The notes under the pieces were generated by a model. The model was not told where the DNA came from and ran no database searches. It saw only the letters and a list, made by a program, of their open reading frames with translations. Both the position numbers and the translations under genes were made by a program. Of a stretch of DNA of 64,000 bases, positions 44,061 to 52,594 are shown one piece after another. This DNA is from JANNVK01 sp031430435 (GTDB lineage Bacteria > Acidobacteriota > Blastocatellia > Pyrinomonadales > Pyrinomonadaceae), in NCBI GenBank assembly GCA_031430435.1, contig JANPBM010000121.1:62001-126000 (forward strand). Direction: 5' to 3'. Positions within the stretch are counted from its first letter, which is position 1, and each line of letters begins with the position of its first letter.

Positions 44061-45353
44061 TTATTTGTAATTACCTATTTGTTCCAGTCGAAGTGAAACT
44101 GCGTTTTTATGCGCGTCCAAATTCTCTGCTTCTGCCATTATTTCGATTGTTTTACCTAAATTTGAAAGTCCTGCGGCTGATATTTTCTGAAACGTTATTT
44201 TTTTCACAAAACTGTCCAGCGAAACGCCGCTGTAGGCTTTGGCGTAACCGTTCGTCGGCAATGTGTGATTTGTGCCGGAAGCATAATCGCCTGCGCTTTC
44301 GCACGAATAATTTCCGACAAAAACAGAACCTGCATTGACGATTTTCTCCGAAATCTCATCGGCATTTTCGACCGCCAAAACCAAATGTTCAGCGGCGTAT
44401 TCGTTCAAAAGTTCTACGGCTTGGTCTAAATTTTCGACTAAAATTGCTTTGGAATTTTCCAACGCTTTTGCGGCAATTCCTCTTCTTGGTAAACTCGCAA
44501 GCTGTTTACTTACCTCACTTAGAGTTTCTCTGATAACTTTTTCATTGTTTGAAACAAGTAAAACTTGGCTGTCAGTGCCGTGTTCGGCTTGCGACAATAA
44601 ATCGGCGGCAACAAAACTCGGCACACAACCTTCATCGGCTAAAACTGCGACTTCCGAAGGTCCCGCAGGCATATCGATCGCCACGCCCGATTGCGAAACA
44701 ATTTGCTTGGCACAGGTTACATATTGATTTCCGGGACCGAAAATTTTATATACCTGCGGAACAGTTTCCGTACCGAATGCCATCGCTCCGATTGCTTGCG
44801 CACCGCCGATTTTATAAACCTTTTTAACCCCGCAAAGTCTTGCCGTGAAAAGAGTTGCGTCATTTATTTTACCGTTTTTATCGGTCGGCGAACACATTAT
44901 TACTTCGTTGCAACCGGCGATTTCAGCGGGAATTGCCAACATCAAAACGGTCGAAAAAAGCGGTGCGGTTCCGGCGGGAACATACAGCCCGACTTTTTCA
45001 ATCGCAACCGATTTTCGCCAACAAATAACTCCCGGTGTTGTTTCAACTCGTCTGATTTCTTCGGTTTGCGAACTGTGAAATTTTTCGATATTTGATTTGG
45101 CGACTCGAATCGCCTGTTTTAATTCAGCGGAAACATTGCGTTCGGCTTCGATGAATTCGGCTTCGGAAACCTGCAAATGTTCTATTTCAACGCCGTCGAA
45201 TTGTTTTGTGTATCGCCGTAAAGCGCGATCGCCGTTGAGTTTTACCTCGTCTAAAATCGCAGTTACGGTTTCGCTCAAATTTAGCGCATCAAACGCCGGA
45301 CGTTGTAAAAGTTCCGCCCTGTCTTCTTTTTTCGGATAACGAATTATATTCAT
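44061..45353 (-). CDS. hisD: Histidinol dehydrogenase
   Basis: 430 residues, normal length. GLYVPAGTAPLFSTVLMLAI and VYKIGGAQAIGAMAFGTETV, then IFGPGNQYVTCAKQIVS, then DMPAGPSEVAVLADE, are the family blocks. SQAEHGTDSQVLLVS and ENYAAEH-type NEYAAEHLVLAVEN hold zinc and catalytic Glu/His residues. It oxidises histidinol to histidine with two NAD, the last steps. It lies 20 bp after hisG. Confidence 0.97.
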   Translation of the reverse strand: MNIIRYPKKEDRAELLQRPAFDALNLSETVTAILDEVKLNGDRALRRYTKQFDGVEIEHLQVSEAEFIEAERNVSAELKQAIRVAKSNIEKFHSSQTEEIRRVETTPGVICWRKSVAIEKVGLYVPAGTAPLFSTVLMLAIPAEIAGCNEVIMCSPTDKNGKINDATLFTARLCGVKKVYKIGGAQAIGAMAFGTETVPQVYKIFGPGNQYVTCAKQIVSQSGVAIDMPAGPSEVAVLADEGCVPSFVAADLLSQAEHGTDSQVLLVSNNEKVIRETLSEVSKQLASLPRRGIAAKALENSKAILVENLDQAVELLNEYAAEHLVLAVENADEISEKIVNAGSVFVGNYSCESAGDYASGTNHTLPTNGYAKAYSGVSLDSFVKKITFQKISAAGLSNLGKTIEIMAEAENLDAHKNAVSLRLEQIGNYK

Positions 45354-45373
45354 ATTTTTAATTTCAGATTTAA

Positions 45374-46237
45374 TCAGCCGATCATTTGGTCAATCGAAAG
45401 CACCAAAATCCCTTCTGCACCCGCAAGTTTAAGTTTTTCGACAATTTCCCAAAAATCATTTTCCTTGATAACCGAATGAATCGAACTCCAATCGCCGTCG
45501 GCAAGCGGTAAAACTGTCGGGCTTTTAATGCCCGGAATCAGATTTGAAATTTCATCAATTTTATTATTCGGGGCATTGAGCAAAATATATTTATTTTGTT
45601 TTGCGGCATTTACGGCGTTGATGCGAAACATAAGTTTGTCGAGAATTTTTTGCAATTCCGCGTCAAGATTTTCGCTGGAAATTAAAATTGCCTCCGAAAT
45701 CAGTACTGTTTCGACTTCGCGTAAACCGTTAGAAAATAAAGTACTTCCTGAACTGACAAGATCGCAAATTGCGTCTGCTAAACCGATGCTCGGAGCAATT
45801 TCAACCGAACCGCTGATGGTGTGAATCTCTGCATCAACTTTATTTTCGGCAAAGAATCTGCCCAAAATTTGCGGATAAGTTGTGGCGATTCGTTTTTTGC
45901 CTAAATCTTGCAAATCGTTGTATGTAAATGATTTCGGCACGGCAAGCGACAAACGGCATTTACCGAATCCGAGTTTTTCAATCAAATCAACTTTTTTGCC
46001 CGATTCAAAGACAACGTTTTCGCCGACAATTCCAATATCCGCCACGCCGTCGGCAACGTATTCGGGAATATCGTCGTCGCGCAAAAAATAAATTTCGAGC
46101 GGGAAATTCTCGGCTTCGGCACGCAGTTTCCCTAATCCGTTATTAAATTTTATGCCGCATTTCTTGAGCAAATTTATCGAATCTTCGTTCAAACGCCCCG
46201 ATTTTTGAATCGCAATTTTTAACTTTTTTTCGTTCAT
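45374..46237 (-). CDS. hisG: ATP phosphoribosyltransferase, long form
   Basis: 287 residues from ATG 46237 (MNEKKLKIAIQKSGRLNEDS); an in-frame GTG at 46276 lies inside the attenuator stem and is unlikely. PEYVADGVADIGIVGENVV and LADAICDLVSSGSTLFSNGL are the catalytic-domain signatures. The ~75-residue C-terminal domain (GIKSPTVLPLADGDWSSIHS) is the histidine-binding regulatory domain of the long form, so HisZ is not needed. It starts the pathway and is feedback-inhibited by histidine. First structural gene of the his operon, with a leader peptide upstream. Confidence 0.95.
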   Translation of the reverse strand: MNEKKLKIAIQKSGRLNEDSINLLKKCGIKFNNGLGKLRAEAENFPLEIYFLRDDDIPEYVADGVADIGIVGENVVFESGKKVDLIEKLGFGKCRLSLAVPKSFTYNDLQDLGKKRIATTYPQILGRFFAENKVDAEIHTISGSVEIAPSIGLADAICDLVSSGSTLFSNGLREVETVLISEAILISSENLDAELQKILDKLMFRINAVNAAKQNKYILLNAPNNKIDEISNLIPGIKSPTVLPLADGDWSSIHSVIKENDFWEIVEKLKLAGAEGILVLSIDQMIG

Positions 46238-46252
46238 ATAAAAACACAAAGA

Positions 46253-46274
46253 GAACCTGAAAACTTTCAAGTTC
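46253..46274 (-). terminator. his operon attenuator terminator
   Basis: On the - strand GAACTTGAAA and TTTCAGGTTC pair over ten positions, with one G-U pair, around a very short loop. TCTTTGTGTTTTT follows. It ends about 15 bases before the hisG start codon, the place where a premature terminator would control entry into the operon. TTCAC in the leader can pair with GTGAA before the stem, a possible antiterminator. Confidence 0.65.
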
Positions 46275-46315
46275 ACACTTCAAAACTAAATTTTTACGGA
46301 TTTTACAAAGTAAGA

Positions 46316-46381
46316 TTAGTCGGCGTGAATGTTCAGCCGATGATGATGGAAATGCCGGATTGTTACTGAATTTCTTAACAT
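46316..46381 (-). CDS. hisL: his operon leader peptide
   Basis: A 21-codon ORF from ATG at 46379-46381 to TAA at 46316-46318. The peptide begins MLRNSVTIRHFHHHRLN; codons 10, 12, 13, 14 and 19 are His (CAT or CAC), five of 21. Histidine is rare in ordinary proteins, so this density right before a his operon indicates a leader peptide that senses charged tRNA-His through ribosome stalling. A hairpin (CGGC...GCCG, 46321-46339) covers the last codons and may act as the pause structure; the terminator at 46253-46274 would be its alternative. The start has only a weak ribosome binding site (AAGATA). Confidence 0.78.
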   Translation of the reverse strand: MLRNSVTIRHFHHHRLNIHAD

Positions 46382-46414
46382 TATCTTATAAATACAACAT
46401 ATTGAAATGAAATT

Positions 46415-46433
46415 TGCAAGTTTGATTCTTGCA
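46415..46433. promoter_or_regulatory. Inverted repeat between hisL and the divergent gene
   Basis: TGCAAG (46415-46420) and CTTGCA (46428-46433) are perfect inverted arms with a seven-base spacer. The site lies 34 bp before the hisL start and 32 bp before the divergent start at 46465, so it could be an operator for either promoter. On the - strand TTGCAA inside it could also be a -35 box for hisL, without a convincing -10. Confidence 0.35.
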
Positions 46434-46464
46434 GTTTCGCGCGGTTTCGTGAAAAAATCATTAT

Positions 46465-46683
46465 ATGAACAGTGAGGAAATTTTGCAAAAATTCGGCAAA
46501 AGAGCGCAACGTTGCTACGGTTGTTTTATCGCTTACCATTTGAAAGATATGTATTTAGGCGAAGACGCAACGTTTTTTTGCGACTACTGCAAAGACGATA
46601 CGATGTTTCATTTTGAACAATTTTCAAAAATTATCGATCTTGAAAAAATCAAAGAAGTTGCCGATGCCGACCACCATCATTAA
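46465..46683 (+). CDS. Small zinc-ribbon-like protein
   Basis: 72 residues. CYGCFIAYHL and CDYCKDDTMF place two Cys-x2-Cys pairs 19 residues apart, the layout of a zinc ribbon. The C terminus is ADADHHH, a natural three-His end that could also bind metal. The stop codon TAA is directly followed by the ATG of the FHA-domain gene, so the two are almost surely co-translated. I recognise no named family. It diverges from the his operon. Confidence 0.7.
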   Translation: MNSEEILQKFGKRAQRCYGCFIAYHLKDMYLGEDATFFCDYCKDDTMFHFEQFSKIIDLEKIKEVADADHHH

Positions 46684-48198
46684 ATGCCAAAAGTTACGCT
46701 GCAAATTCAAAGCCCTGCCGGAAACCGTGAAATTAAACTCGAAAATGATTTGTCGATCGGGCGAACCGATATGGCTCGGTTGGTTTTAGACGATGCGGGA
46801 CTTTCGCGGTTAAATTCAACTTTTGAGTTAAACAATGATGAAGTTTGGGTTTACGATGAAAATTCGACCAACGGCACTTTTGTCAACGGCGAACGAGTTC
46901 GGGAGAAGCGTTTGCAGGACGGCGACGAGGTTCGAGTCGGCAACGAAACTCGGATTTACGTCGAGATTGTTTCAAGCTCCAAACCTCAAGTTTCAGATTC
47001 TGCAAAGCCGGAAAAACCACCGACTATTTCGCCGAGAATAACAGACAAAAAGCCGACAACCAACCTGCCGCCGGTTTTAATCGTCGCCGTTGTCTCGTCG
47101 TTTTTGATAATTTTTGCGGCGATAATTGCTATTTTGGCAGTGAATAAAAAAGATTCAAATTCGACTCTCGCCACGACGCAATCTACGCCGCGCATAATTT
47201 CGGCAGAAATTCCGTTACGGGTAATTGATCCGCTTGGCGGCGAAGACCCCGATGATTTCGATGACGCGATTGCCTCGTGGGAAGTTGAAGAAAATGAGTT
47301 GAATGTTGCCGACATCGGCGAAATCACATCTGTAAGCTCAACCGTTTCAACGACTTCAGGCGGTGGAGATTCTTCGATAAATCTGAATGTTACACCTGCG
47401 TTTTGGCAAAAACAAAAGGATTTGGCAATGAATCCCGCTCGCGGTGTCAGAGAATCGCCGCTGATGCAAATCCCGAACGAACTGTGTTGCGGAGTGCCGA
47501 AACAAAAGCGAAAACTCGCCGAAATGGTTACCGAACTCGGTTACAAACAGCCGATGGATTTCGCCGAACTCGCTCAAAAACGGTTGAATAATGAACTTAT
47601 TGAAATGCCGATGGCAACCGAGTGGTACGTTTTAGAAGTTGGCGGAAGCGCGAGCGAAGGTGAATTTAAAGGTTTTGATTTGGATAGATACGACAATCGA
47701 ACTTTTGATTCGTGCGTTTTCGACCTTTCGCAAAAGCCTGAAAAATATGCGGCGTTGCAAAAACTTGCCAATAATTTCGACGGACAAAAGTACGACTTAA
47801 ATAACCCGAAAGACCGTAAACAAATGCGAATTCGTCTGCTCAGAATGTTTAATAAACTTGCCAAACCGATTCTCGAAGAAATCGGCAAAGCATATTTTAA
47901 TCAGTTCAAACGTCCGTTGCGGGTTACAAGTTTGACTCGTTCGATGGATTATCAAATCAGTTTGAACGGCACCAACGCAAATTCGTTTAAAGTTACGGGC
48001 AAAGGCAGTTTGCCGCCGCACACGAGCGGTTGCGCCTTCGATTTGGCGCGCAAACACATGAGCGTCGAAGAGCAAAACTTTTTGATGAACAAGCTCAAAG
48101 AGATGGAAAATCGCGGAGTTTTAGACGCTTTGCGCGAAGGCGGCGAAAATTCTTGTTTCCACACATTTATTTATGCGGACGGTAAACAGCCGAAATAA
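46684..48198 (+). CDS. FHA-domain membrane protein with M15-like (DUF5715-type) C terminus
   Basis: 504 residues. Residues ~1-95 are an FHA domain: LSIGRTDMARLVLDDAGLSR and NSTNGTFVNGERV, the phosphothreonine-binding core. A single membrane helix lies at ~122-147 (VLIVAVVSSFLIIFAAIIAI). The C-terminal ~230 residues end with LPPHTSGCAFDLA, which matches the M15 peptidase HxxGxAxD zinc motif (His446, Asp453), and CFHTFIY with a second His493. So the FHA part faces the cytoplasm and the peptidase-like part the periplasm. This suggests kinase-linked control of cell-wall cleavage. Activity is untested. Confidence 0.8.
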   Translation: MPKVTLQIQSPAGNREIKLENDLSIGRTDMARLVLDDAGLSRLNSTFELNNDEVWVYDENSTNGTFVNGERVREKRLQDGDEVRVGNETRIYVEIVSSSKPQVSDSAKPEKPPTISPRITDKKPTTNLPPVLIVAVVSSFLIIFAAIIAILAVNKKDSNSTLATTQSTPRIISAEIPLRVIDPLGGEDPDDFDDAIASWEVEENELNVADIGEITSVSSTVSTTSGGGDSSINLNVTPAFWQKQKDLAMNPARGVRESPLMQIPNELCCGVPKQKRKLAEMVTELGYKQPMDFAELAQKRLNNELIEMPMATEWYVLEVGGSASEGEFKGFDLDRYDNRTFDSCVFDLSQKPEKYAALQKLANNFDGQKYDLNNPKDRKQMRIRLLRMFNKLAKPILEEIGKAYFNQFKRPLRVTSLTRSMDYQISLNGTNANSFKVTGKGSLPPHTSGCAFDLARKHMSVEEQNFLMNKLKEMENRGVLDALREGGENSCFHTFIYADGKQPK

Positions 48199-48218
48199 TT
48201 GCGATCGGTGAAATATAA

Positions 48219-48815
48219 ATGATTATTGATAAAAAAATTTATTTGCCGGTGATTATGATGCTGACGTTCGGTTTGGCTTCGTGCCGAAAGGCTGAAAATT
48301 CGTCGCAACCGAGCGTTTTTGATTTCGGGAATCAAACAAGCGAGGCGGTCGCACTCGTCAACGAAGCAAACGTTAAACTTAAAACCGTCAAAACAATGTA
48401 CAAAGCCAGCCAAGAGCAACAACTCGATTTGAAAACCGCGATGGCTGAAAAAGATGTGGAAAAGGTTAAAAAACTTTCCGATGATTTTGTCACGCAACTG
48501 AACGAAGGAATGGGTTTGGGCGAAGAAGCCGTCAAAAAAATCGAAGAGGCGGCAGAGAAACAAACGAATCCGAAGTATCAAGAATATCTCGATTTAAAGA
48601 AACAAAGTTTACTTAAGTATTTGGAAGCATTCGAGTTTCGCCGAAAACTGGCGATTCGTCTGCGTAATGTTTTTACTGTTTCAAAAGATAAAAGCCTCAT
48701 CGAAAAAGCCAAAGACGAACTCAAGGTGATGGAAGATAATTTTCAAACCAACATTGATTCGGCGCAAGAGTTAAGCCGAAGCGCCAATAATTTGGCAAAA
48801 GGCAAAAGTTTGTAA
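48219..48815 (+). CDS. Hypothetical lipoprotein with coiled coil
   Basis: 198 residues. A lipoprotein signal peptide is clear: KIYLPVIMMLTFGLASCRK, with the lipidation Cys in LASC. The mature part is almost wholly helical and charged (KTAMAEKDVEKVKKLSDDFV, then KKIEEAAEKQTNPKYQEYLD), probably a coiled coil bundle. No enzyme motif is seen. It follows the FHA gene by 20 bp and may be an envelope partner of that protein. Family not recognised. Confidence 0.7.
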   Translation: MIIDKKIYLPVIMMLTFGLASCRKAENSSQPSVFDFGNQTSEAVALVNEANVKLKTVKTMYKASQEQQLDLKTAMAEKDVEKVKKLSDDFVTQLNEGMGLGEEAVKKIEEAAEKQTNPKYQEYLDLKKQSLLKYLEAFEFRRKLAIRLRNVFTVSKDKSLIEKAKDELKVMEDNFQTNIDSAQELSRSANNLAKGKSL

Positions 48816-48822
48816 AAGCAAA

Positions 48823-48856
48823 ACGGATTTACTGAAAATAATCCGCGAAAATCCGT
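48823..48856. repeat. Inverted repeat between convergent genes
   Basis: ACGGATTT (48823-48830) and AAATCCGT (48849-48856) are perfect eight-base inverted arms in the 84-bp gap between the lipoprotein gene and the convergent transglycosylase gene. It could act as a weak two-way terminator, though no long T run follows on either strand. Confidence 0.4.
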
Positions 48857-48899
48857 ATTGGTTTTAACTCAAGATTCAGGTTACTTTTCTCTTTGCCCG

Positions 48900-51179
48900 C
48901 TATTCTGCGGCTGAAATGCTGTCATCGATTATGACATCGGGAAACTCTTCGGCGATGCGTTCGCGGGTTTTGGTATCAACTTCGTTTCGCAAAGGTTTGG
49001 TGCCGACGTTCGGCTTAAATTGTCCGTTGTCATCGTATAATCGTCGATATTGGGCGGAATTTCTGATTACGCCTTGCACATAACTCTTCGTTTCTTTGAA
49101 AGGAATCGTTTCAACAAATTCATCTATTTCGCTTGAAAGAGTCGAAGTCCATTGCGGAACACGGTTCGGACCCGCGTTATAAGCGCACGCAACGTATTCG
49201 ATCCGCCCGAATCGGTCGAATTGCTGACGGATATATTTTGTGCCGAGCTGAATATTTACGGCAGGTTGAAATAGACTTTCGCCGTTAATATCAACGCCCA
49301 AACCGTCTTGTTTTGCCAAAATTCTCGCCGTCGGAATCAACAGTTGCATCAAGCCATAGGCATTAGCGCCCGATTTTGCGCGGGGACTAAAAACACTTTC
49401 TTGGCGAATTAGACCTGCAATTTGATATTTGTCCAACTGTCGCGCGTTTGCCCATTGTTTGATTAAATCCCAATTTGTCAGTTGATAAAAAATATCCCAT
49501 TCTTCGCGGGATAATTCTTCGGGTTTCATTTGCGAATAATCCGGATAACTTTTCGCCAAAGCCAACAAAGCATTGACGTTATCAAATTTGAAACGATAAA
49601 GTCGCGCCAAACCGAGATTGACTTTCGGGCTGTTCGGGGCAGTTCGTTGAGCTTCGCTAAGTTCGTCGATCGCCCAATCAAACAAACCAATCGTTCCTAA
49701 ATCGTTTGATTTTACGATTCTTTCCTGCTCTTTCGCGGTCGAAGTTTCAGCCGCCACCGTAACTTTTTTCAGGTTTACAACTGCTTGCGCAACAGTCGGA
49801 TTCGGAGCGGTTATCGTGTTGCATTTTCCTTGCGAACGCAATGCCGTGATTCGTTGCGCCGCCAAATATCCGTACCAATTCGCATCGTATCGGGCGAGTA
49901 AACCGTCATACAAAGCACACGCTTCGGCAATTTTCCCGGCACGTTCGGAATCGCGGGCAGACCAATATCCGGCACGTCCGCGAAAGGTTGTATCTTTGTC
50001 CGCGTAACGCGCAAGATGTTCCGTAAGTTGTTGTGATGAAATGACATAATTCCTTGCTTCGTGATTCATCCAAGCAAGTTCAAACTGTGTTTGAGCCACA
50101 TCAACGGCATTCGGATAAGCTGCCAACACGGTTTGCAAAAAGTAATTTTCGTCAACTTTGTTCTTCGCCTCGCGGGCAATTATTCCGACTTGGGCAAACG
50201 TTTTCGGAGTCAACGGATTGGTCGCAAAATTCCGCCGCATTTCATCGCAAACTTGCCGCGCGTTCGCCCATAATTTCGCGTTTGCGTAACCTTTGGCAAG
50301 TTGATTATAGGCTTCCGGCTTTTCGGTTGCATTCATCGCAATCAACGCAAAAGCGTTTTGGGCATCAGACATTTTTCGCAACGCCGAATACACAACGATT
50401 CGTTTGACATTTTGCGGCGGCGTAAAATTTATCGGAAAACTTGCGAGAGTTTTTTCGGCTTCAACGTAATTTTTTGTCGCAACCAATTTCTCAAACCGCA
50501 TAATTGCCTCGTCTTGATTATTCGGCGTGAGAATTTGCGACCACGAAATTAGTTTTGTTTCGGCTTCTTTGGCTTCGTTTGAACCTGCGCCGATGAAATA
50601 AATTTTGCGGTAAATTGTGATTGCATTGGTTTGATTTCCGCTTGTTTCAAAAGATTTTGCCGACAAAAGCAACGCCGCCACATCGTTTTTCGCCGCCAAA
50701 TCTTGCAAAATATTCGGGACATTGGTTGCTTGTCCGCCGTTCAACGAGCTTTCTGCCCAAAGCAATTTCGCCTCACGCAGACGCACCGAAGTCGGAAATT
50801 CCGTTGTCAGTTGTTGAAACACGGAAACTGCTTCGCCGGAGCGGTTTGCTTGCATTAAACTTTTTCCGCGAAGCCACAAACCGTAATCGCCAAGCGTTGT
50901 TTTCTGCTTGATAACATTGGAGTTAAGGATTTCCGCCGCACCGTTTCCATCCGAATTTTGCAGACGAATTCTCGCTCGCAACAACTTTGCCAAAGCACCT
51001 GTCTTTGAGTTTGCAAAGCGGTTTTCAATCTGCAAAACAACATTTTCGGGCGGCAGATTTCCGTCTTTTGTCAACATTCTGAGTTGTTCGAGCGCTTGCG
51101 TTTCGGTTTGCGCTTCGCAACTTGCGCAAGATGTCATAAAAATTGTTGAAAATAAAATGATGATGAATAAATTTTTCAA
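48900..51179 (-). CDS. Soluble lytic murein transglycosylase-like lipoprotein
   Basis: 759 residues. The start is TTG at 51179 with AAAGGAG nine bases upstream. The signal peptide has a lipobox-type FMTSCASC end. Residues ~25-550 are helical TPR-like repeats forming the superhelical U domain of Slt70-type enzymes. The catalytic SLT domain is at ~580-700: AGLIRQESVFSPRAKSGANA with Glu594, YGLMQLLIPTARILAKQDGL, and VACAYNAGPNRVPQW. It cleaves peptidoglycan with formation of 1,6-anhydro-muramyl ends. It is divergent from wecB. Confidence 0.92.
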   Translation of the reverse strand: MKNLFIIILFSTIFMTSCASCEAQTETQALEQLRMLTKDGNLPPENVVLQIENRFANSKTGALAKLLRARIRLQNSDGNGAAEILNSNVIKQKTTLGDYGLWLRGKSLMQANRSGEAVSVFQQLTTEFPTSVRLREAKLLWAESSLNGGQATNVPNILQDLAAKNDVAALLLSAKSFETSGNQTNAITIYRKIYFIGAGSNEAKEAETKLISWSQILTPNNQDEAIMRFEKLVATKNYVEAEKTLASFPINFTPPQNVKRIVVYSALRKMSDAQNAFALIAMNATEKPEAYNQLAKGYANAKLWANARQVCDEMRRNFATNPLTPKTFAQVGIIAREAKNKVDENYFLQTVLAAYPNAVDVAQTQFELAWMNHEARNYVISSQQLTEHLARYADKDTTFRGRAGYWSARDSERAGKIAEACALYDGLLARYDANWYGYLAAQRITALRSQGKCNTITAPNPTVAQAVVNLKKVTVAAETSTAKEQERIVKSNDLGTIGLFDWAIDELSEAQRTAPNSPKVNLGLARLYRFKFDNVNALLALAKSYPDYSQMKPEELSREEWDIFYQLTNWDLIKQWANARQLDKYQIAGLIRQESVFSPRAKSGANAYGLMQLLIPTARILAKQDGLGVDINGESLFQPAVNIQLGTKYIRQQFDRFGRIEYVACAYNAGPNRVPQWTSTLSSEIDEFVETIPFKETKSYVQGVIRNSAQYRRLYDDNGQFKPNVGTKPLRNEVDTKTRERIAEEFPDVIIDDSISAAE

Positions 51180-51204
51180 GTTCTAAACTCCTTTCGAGAA
51201 AATA

Positions 51205-51229
51205 TTTTGATGAAACGCTTCATCGAAAA
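51205..51229. promoter_or_regulatory. Palindrome in the divergent slt-wecB gap
   Basis: GATGAA and TTCATC form a perfect inverted repeat with the spacer ACGC (51209-51224), extended by TTTT on one side and AAAA on the other. It lies 26 bp upstream of the transglycosylase start, in a 236-bp gap that also holds TATAAT at 51363-51368 before wecB. It may be an operator for the transglycosylase gene. Confidence 0.35.
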
Positions 51230-51415
51230 GTTTTATTTTAACTGTAAACCAAACAAAACACACTAAATGTTTTCGTTTATTTGAACCCGCAAGTCGAGAA
51301 GTAAAAATTACCGACAGCTTTCGGCGAACCGGTCGATTTTTCCCGATTAAGCAAAGATTTGTTATAATCTTTTCGGTTGCGGATAAAAAAAGCCGTCGCT
51401 GTTAAACTCAAAATT

Positions 51416-52510
51416 ATGTTAAAAATCTTAAACATCGTCGGCGCCAGACCGAATTTCATGAAAATCGCTCCTATTTACGCAGAGATGAAGCGACGTTCAA
51501 CGGAGTTTTTACCGATGATTATTCACACCGGACAGCATTACGACGCGGCAATGTCCGATTCATTTTTTATCGATTTGGGAATGCCGAAACCGGACGTGCA
51601 TTTGAATATCGGTTCGGCTTCGCACGCGGTTCAAACGGCGAAAATTATGATGGAATTCGAGCCGATTGTGTTGACGCATAAACCTGATTGGGTGTTGGTT
51701 GTCGGCGATGTAAACTCAACTGTTGCTTGTGCTTTAGTCTGTGCCAAGCTCGGCGTAAAGGTTGCTCACGTTGAAGCGGGTTTGCGTTCGTATGACCGCA
51801 CAATGCCCGAAGAAATCAACCGGATTTTAACCGATTCCATCTCGGATTTATTGCTTACACCTTCGCCCGACGGCAATGAAAATCTCAAAAAAGAAGGCGT
51901 TTCCGCCGATAAAATTAAGTTTGTCGGCAACGTGATGATCGATTCGCTGTTGCGTAATTTGAAGGTTGCCGAAAGCTCGATTATCCGCGAAGAATTAAAT
52001 TTAATCGAAAAACAATATGCCGTAATGACGCTGCACCGTCCGTCGAACGTTGACGATAAAGCAACTTTCAGCGGACTGATTGAAGCAATGTTGGAAATTT
52101 CAAATAAAATTCCGATAGTTTTCCCCGCACACCCGCGATCGCGCGGAAAAATCAACGAATTCGGCTTCGCGGAAAAAGTTGAAGCATCGAATATTAAACT
52201 TATCGATCCGCTCGGATACTTAGATTTTATGCGGCTTTATTCGGGCGCGAAATTGGTTTTGACCGATTCCGGCGGACTCCAAGAAGAAACAACGGCACTC
52301 GGAATTCCGTGTTTGACGTTGCGCGAAAATACCGAACGCCCGATTACAATCGAAATGGGGACAAACATTTTAGTCGGCACAAATCCCGAAAAAATAAAAC
52401 AAACGGCTTTTGAAGTATTGGCGAATAATACAAAAACCGACGCGAAAATTCCGCCGCTGTGGGACGGCAAAACAGCCGAGCGAATTTGCAATGCTTTGAT
52501 TGCTTACTGA
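51416..52510 (+). CDS. wecB: UDP-N-acetylglucosamine 2-epimerase (non-hydrolysing)
   Basis: About 364 residues from ATG 51416; an upstream in-frame start at 51377 would overlap the promoter-like TATAAT. KILNIVGARPNFMKIAPIYA, IIHTGQHYDAAMSDSFF, KVAHVEAGLRSYDRTMPEEI with NRILTDSISDLLLTPS, VMTLHRPSNVDD, and LTDSGGLQEETTALGIPCLT with LRENTERPIT are the family blocks, including the catalytic Asp/Glu/His residues. It interconverts UDP-GlcNAc and UDP-ManNAc for surface polysaccharides. It stands alone, far from the EPS locus, but probably feeds it. Confidence 0.95.
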   Translation: MLKILNIVGARPNFMKIAPIYAEMKRRSTEFLPMIIHTGQHYDAAMSDSFFIDLGMPKPDVHLNIGSASHAVQTAKIMMEFEPIVLTHKPDWVLVVGDVNSTVACALVCAKLGVKVAHVEAGLRSYDRTMPEEINRILTDSISDLLLTPSPDGNENLKKEGVSADKIKFVGNVMIDSLLRNLKVAESSIIREELNLIEKQYAVMTLHRPSNVDDKATFSGLIEAMLEISNKIPIVFPAHPRSRGKINEFGFAEKVEASNIKLIDPLGYLDFMRLYSGAKLVLTDSGGLQEETTALGIPCLTLRENTERPITIEMGTNILVGTNPEKIKQTAFEVLANNTKTDAKIPPLWDGKTAERICNALIAY

Positions 52511-52514
52511 ATTT

Positions 52515-52590
52515 TTTGCCGCAAAGTTCACGGAGAAAAGAACCGATAAAACTATTTTTTCTCGGCGTTTCCCGTGAACTTTGCGGCAAA
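52515..52590. repeat. 19-bp perfect inverted repeat between convergent genes
   Basis: TTTGCCGCAAAGTTCACGG (52515-52533) is repeated in exact inverted form at 52572-52590, with 38 bases between. It fills nearly the whole gap between wecB and asparaginase. It can form a very stable hairpin that would insulate convergent transcripts, but lacks a strong T run. The GCGGCAAAGTTCACGG-type text is of a kind dispersed in many bacterial genomes, so it may be one copy of a family. Confidence 0.7.
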
Positions 52591-52594
52591 TATT

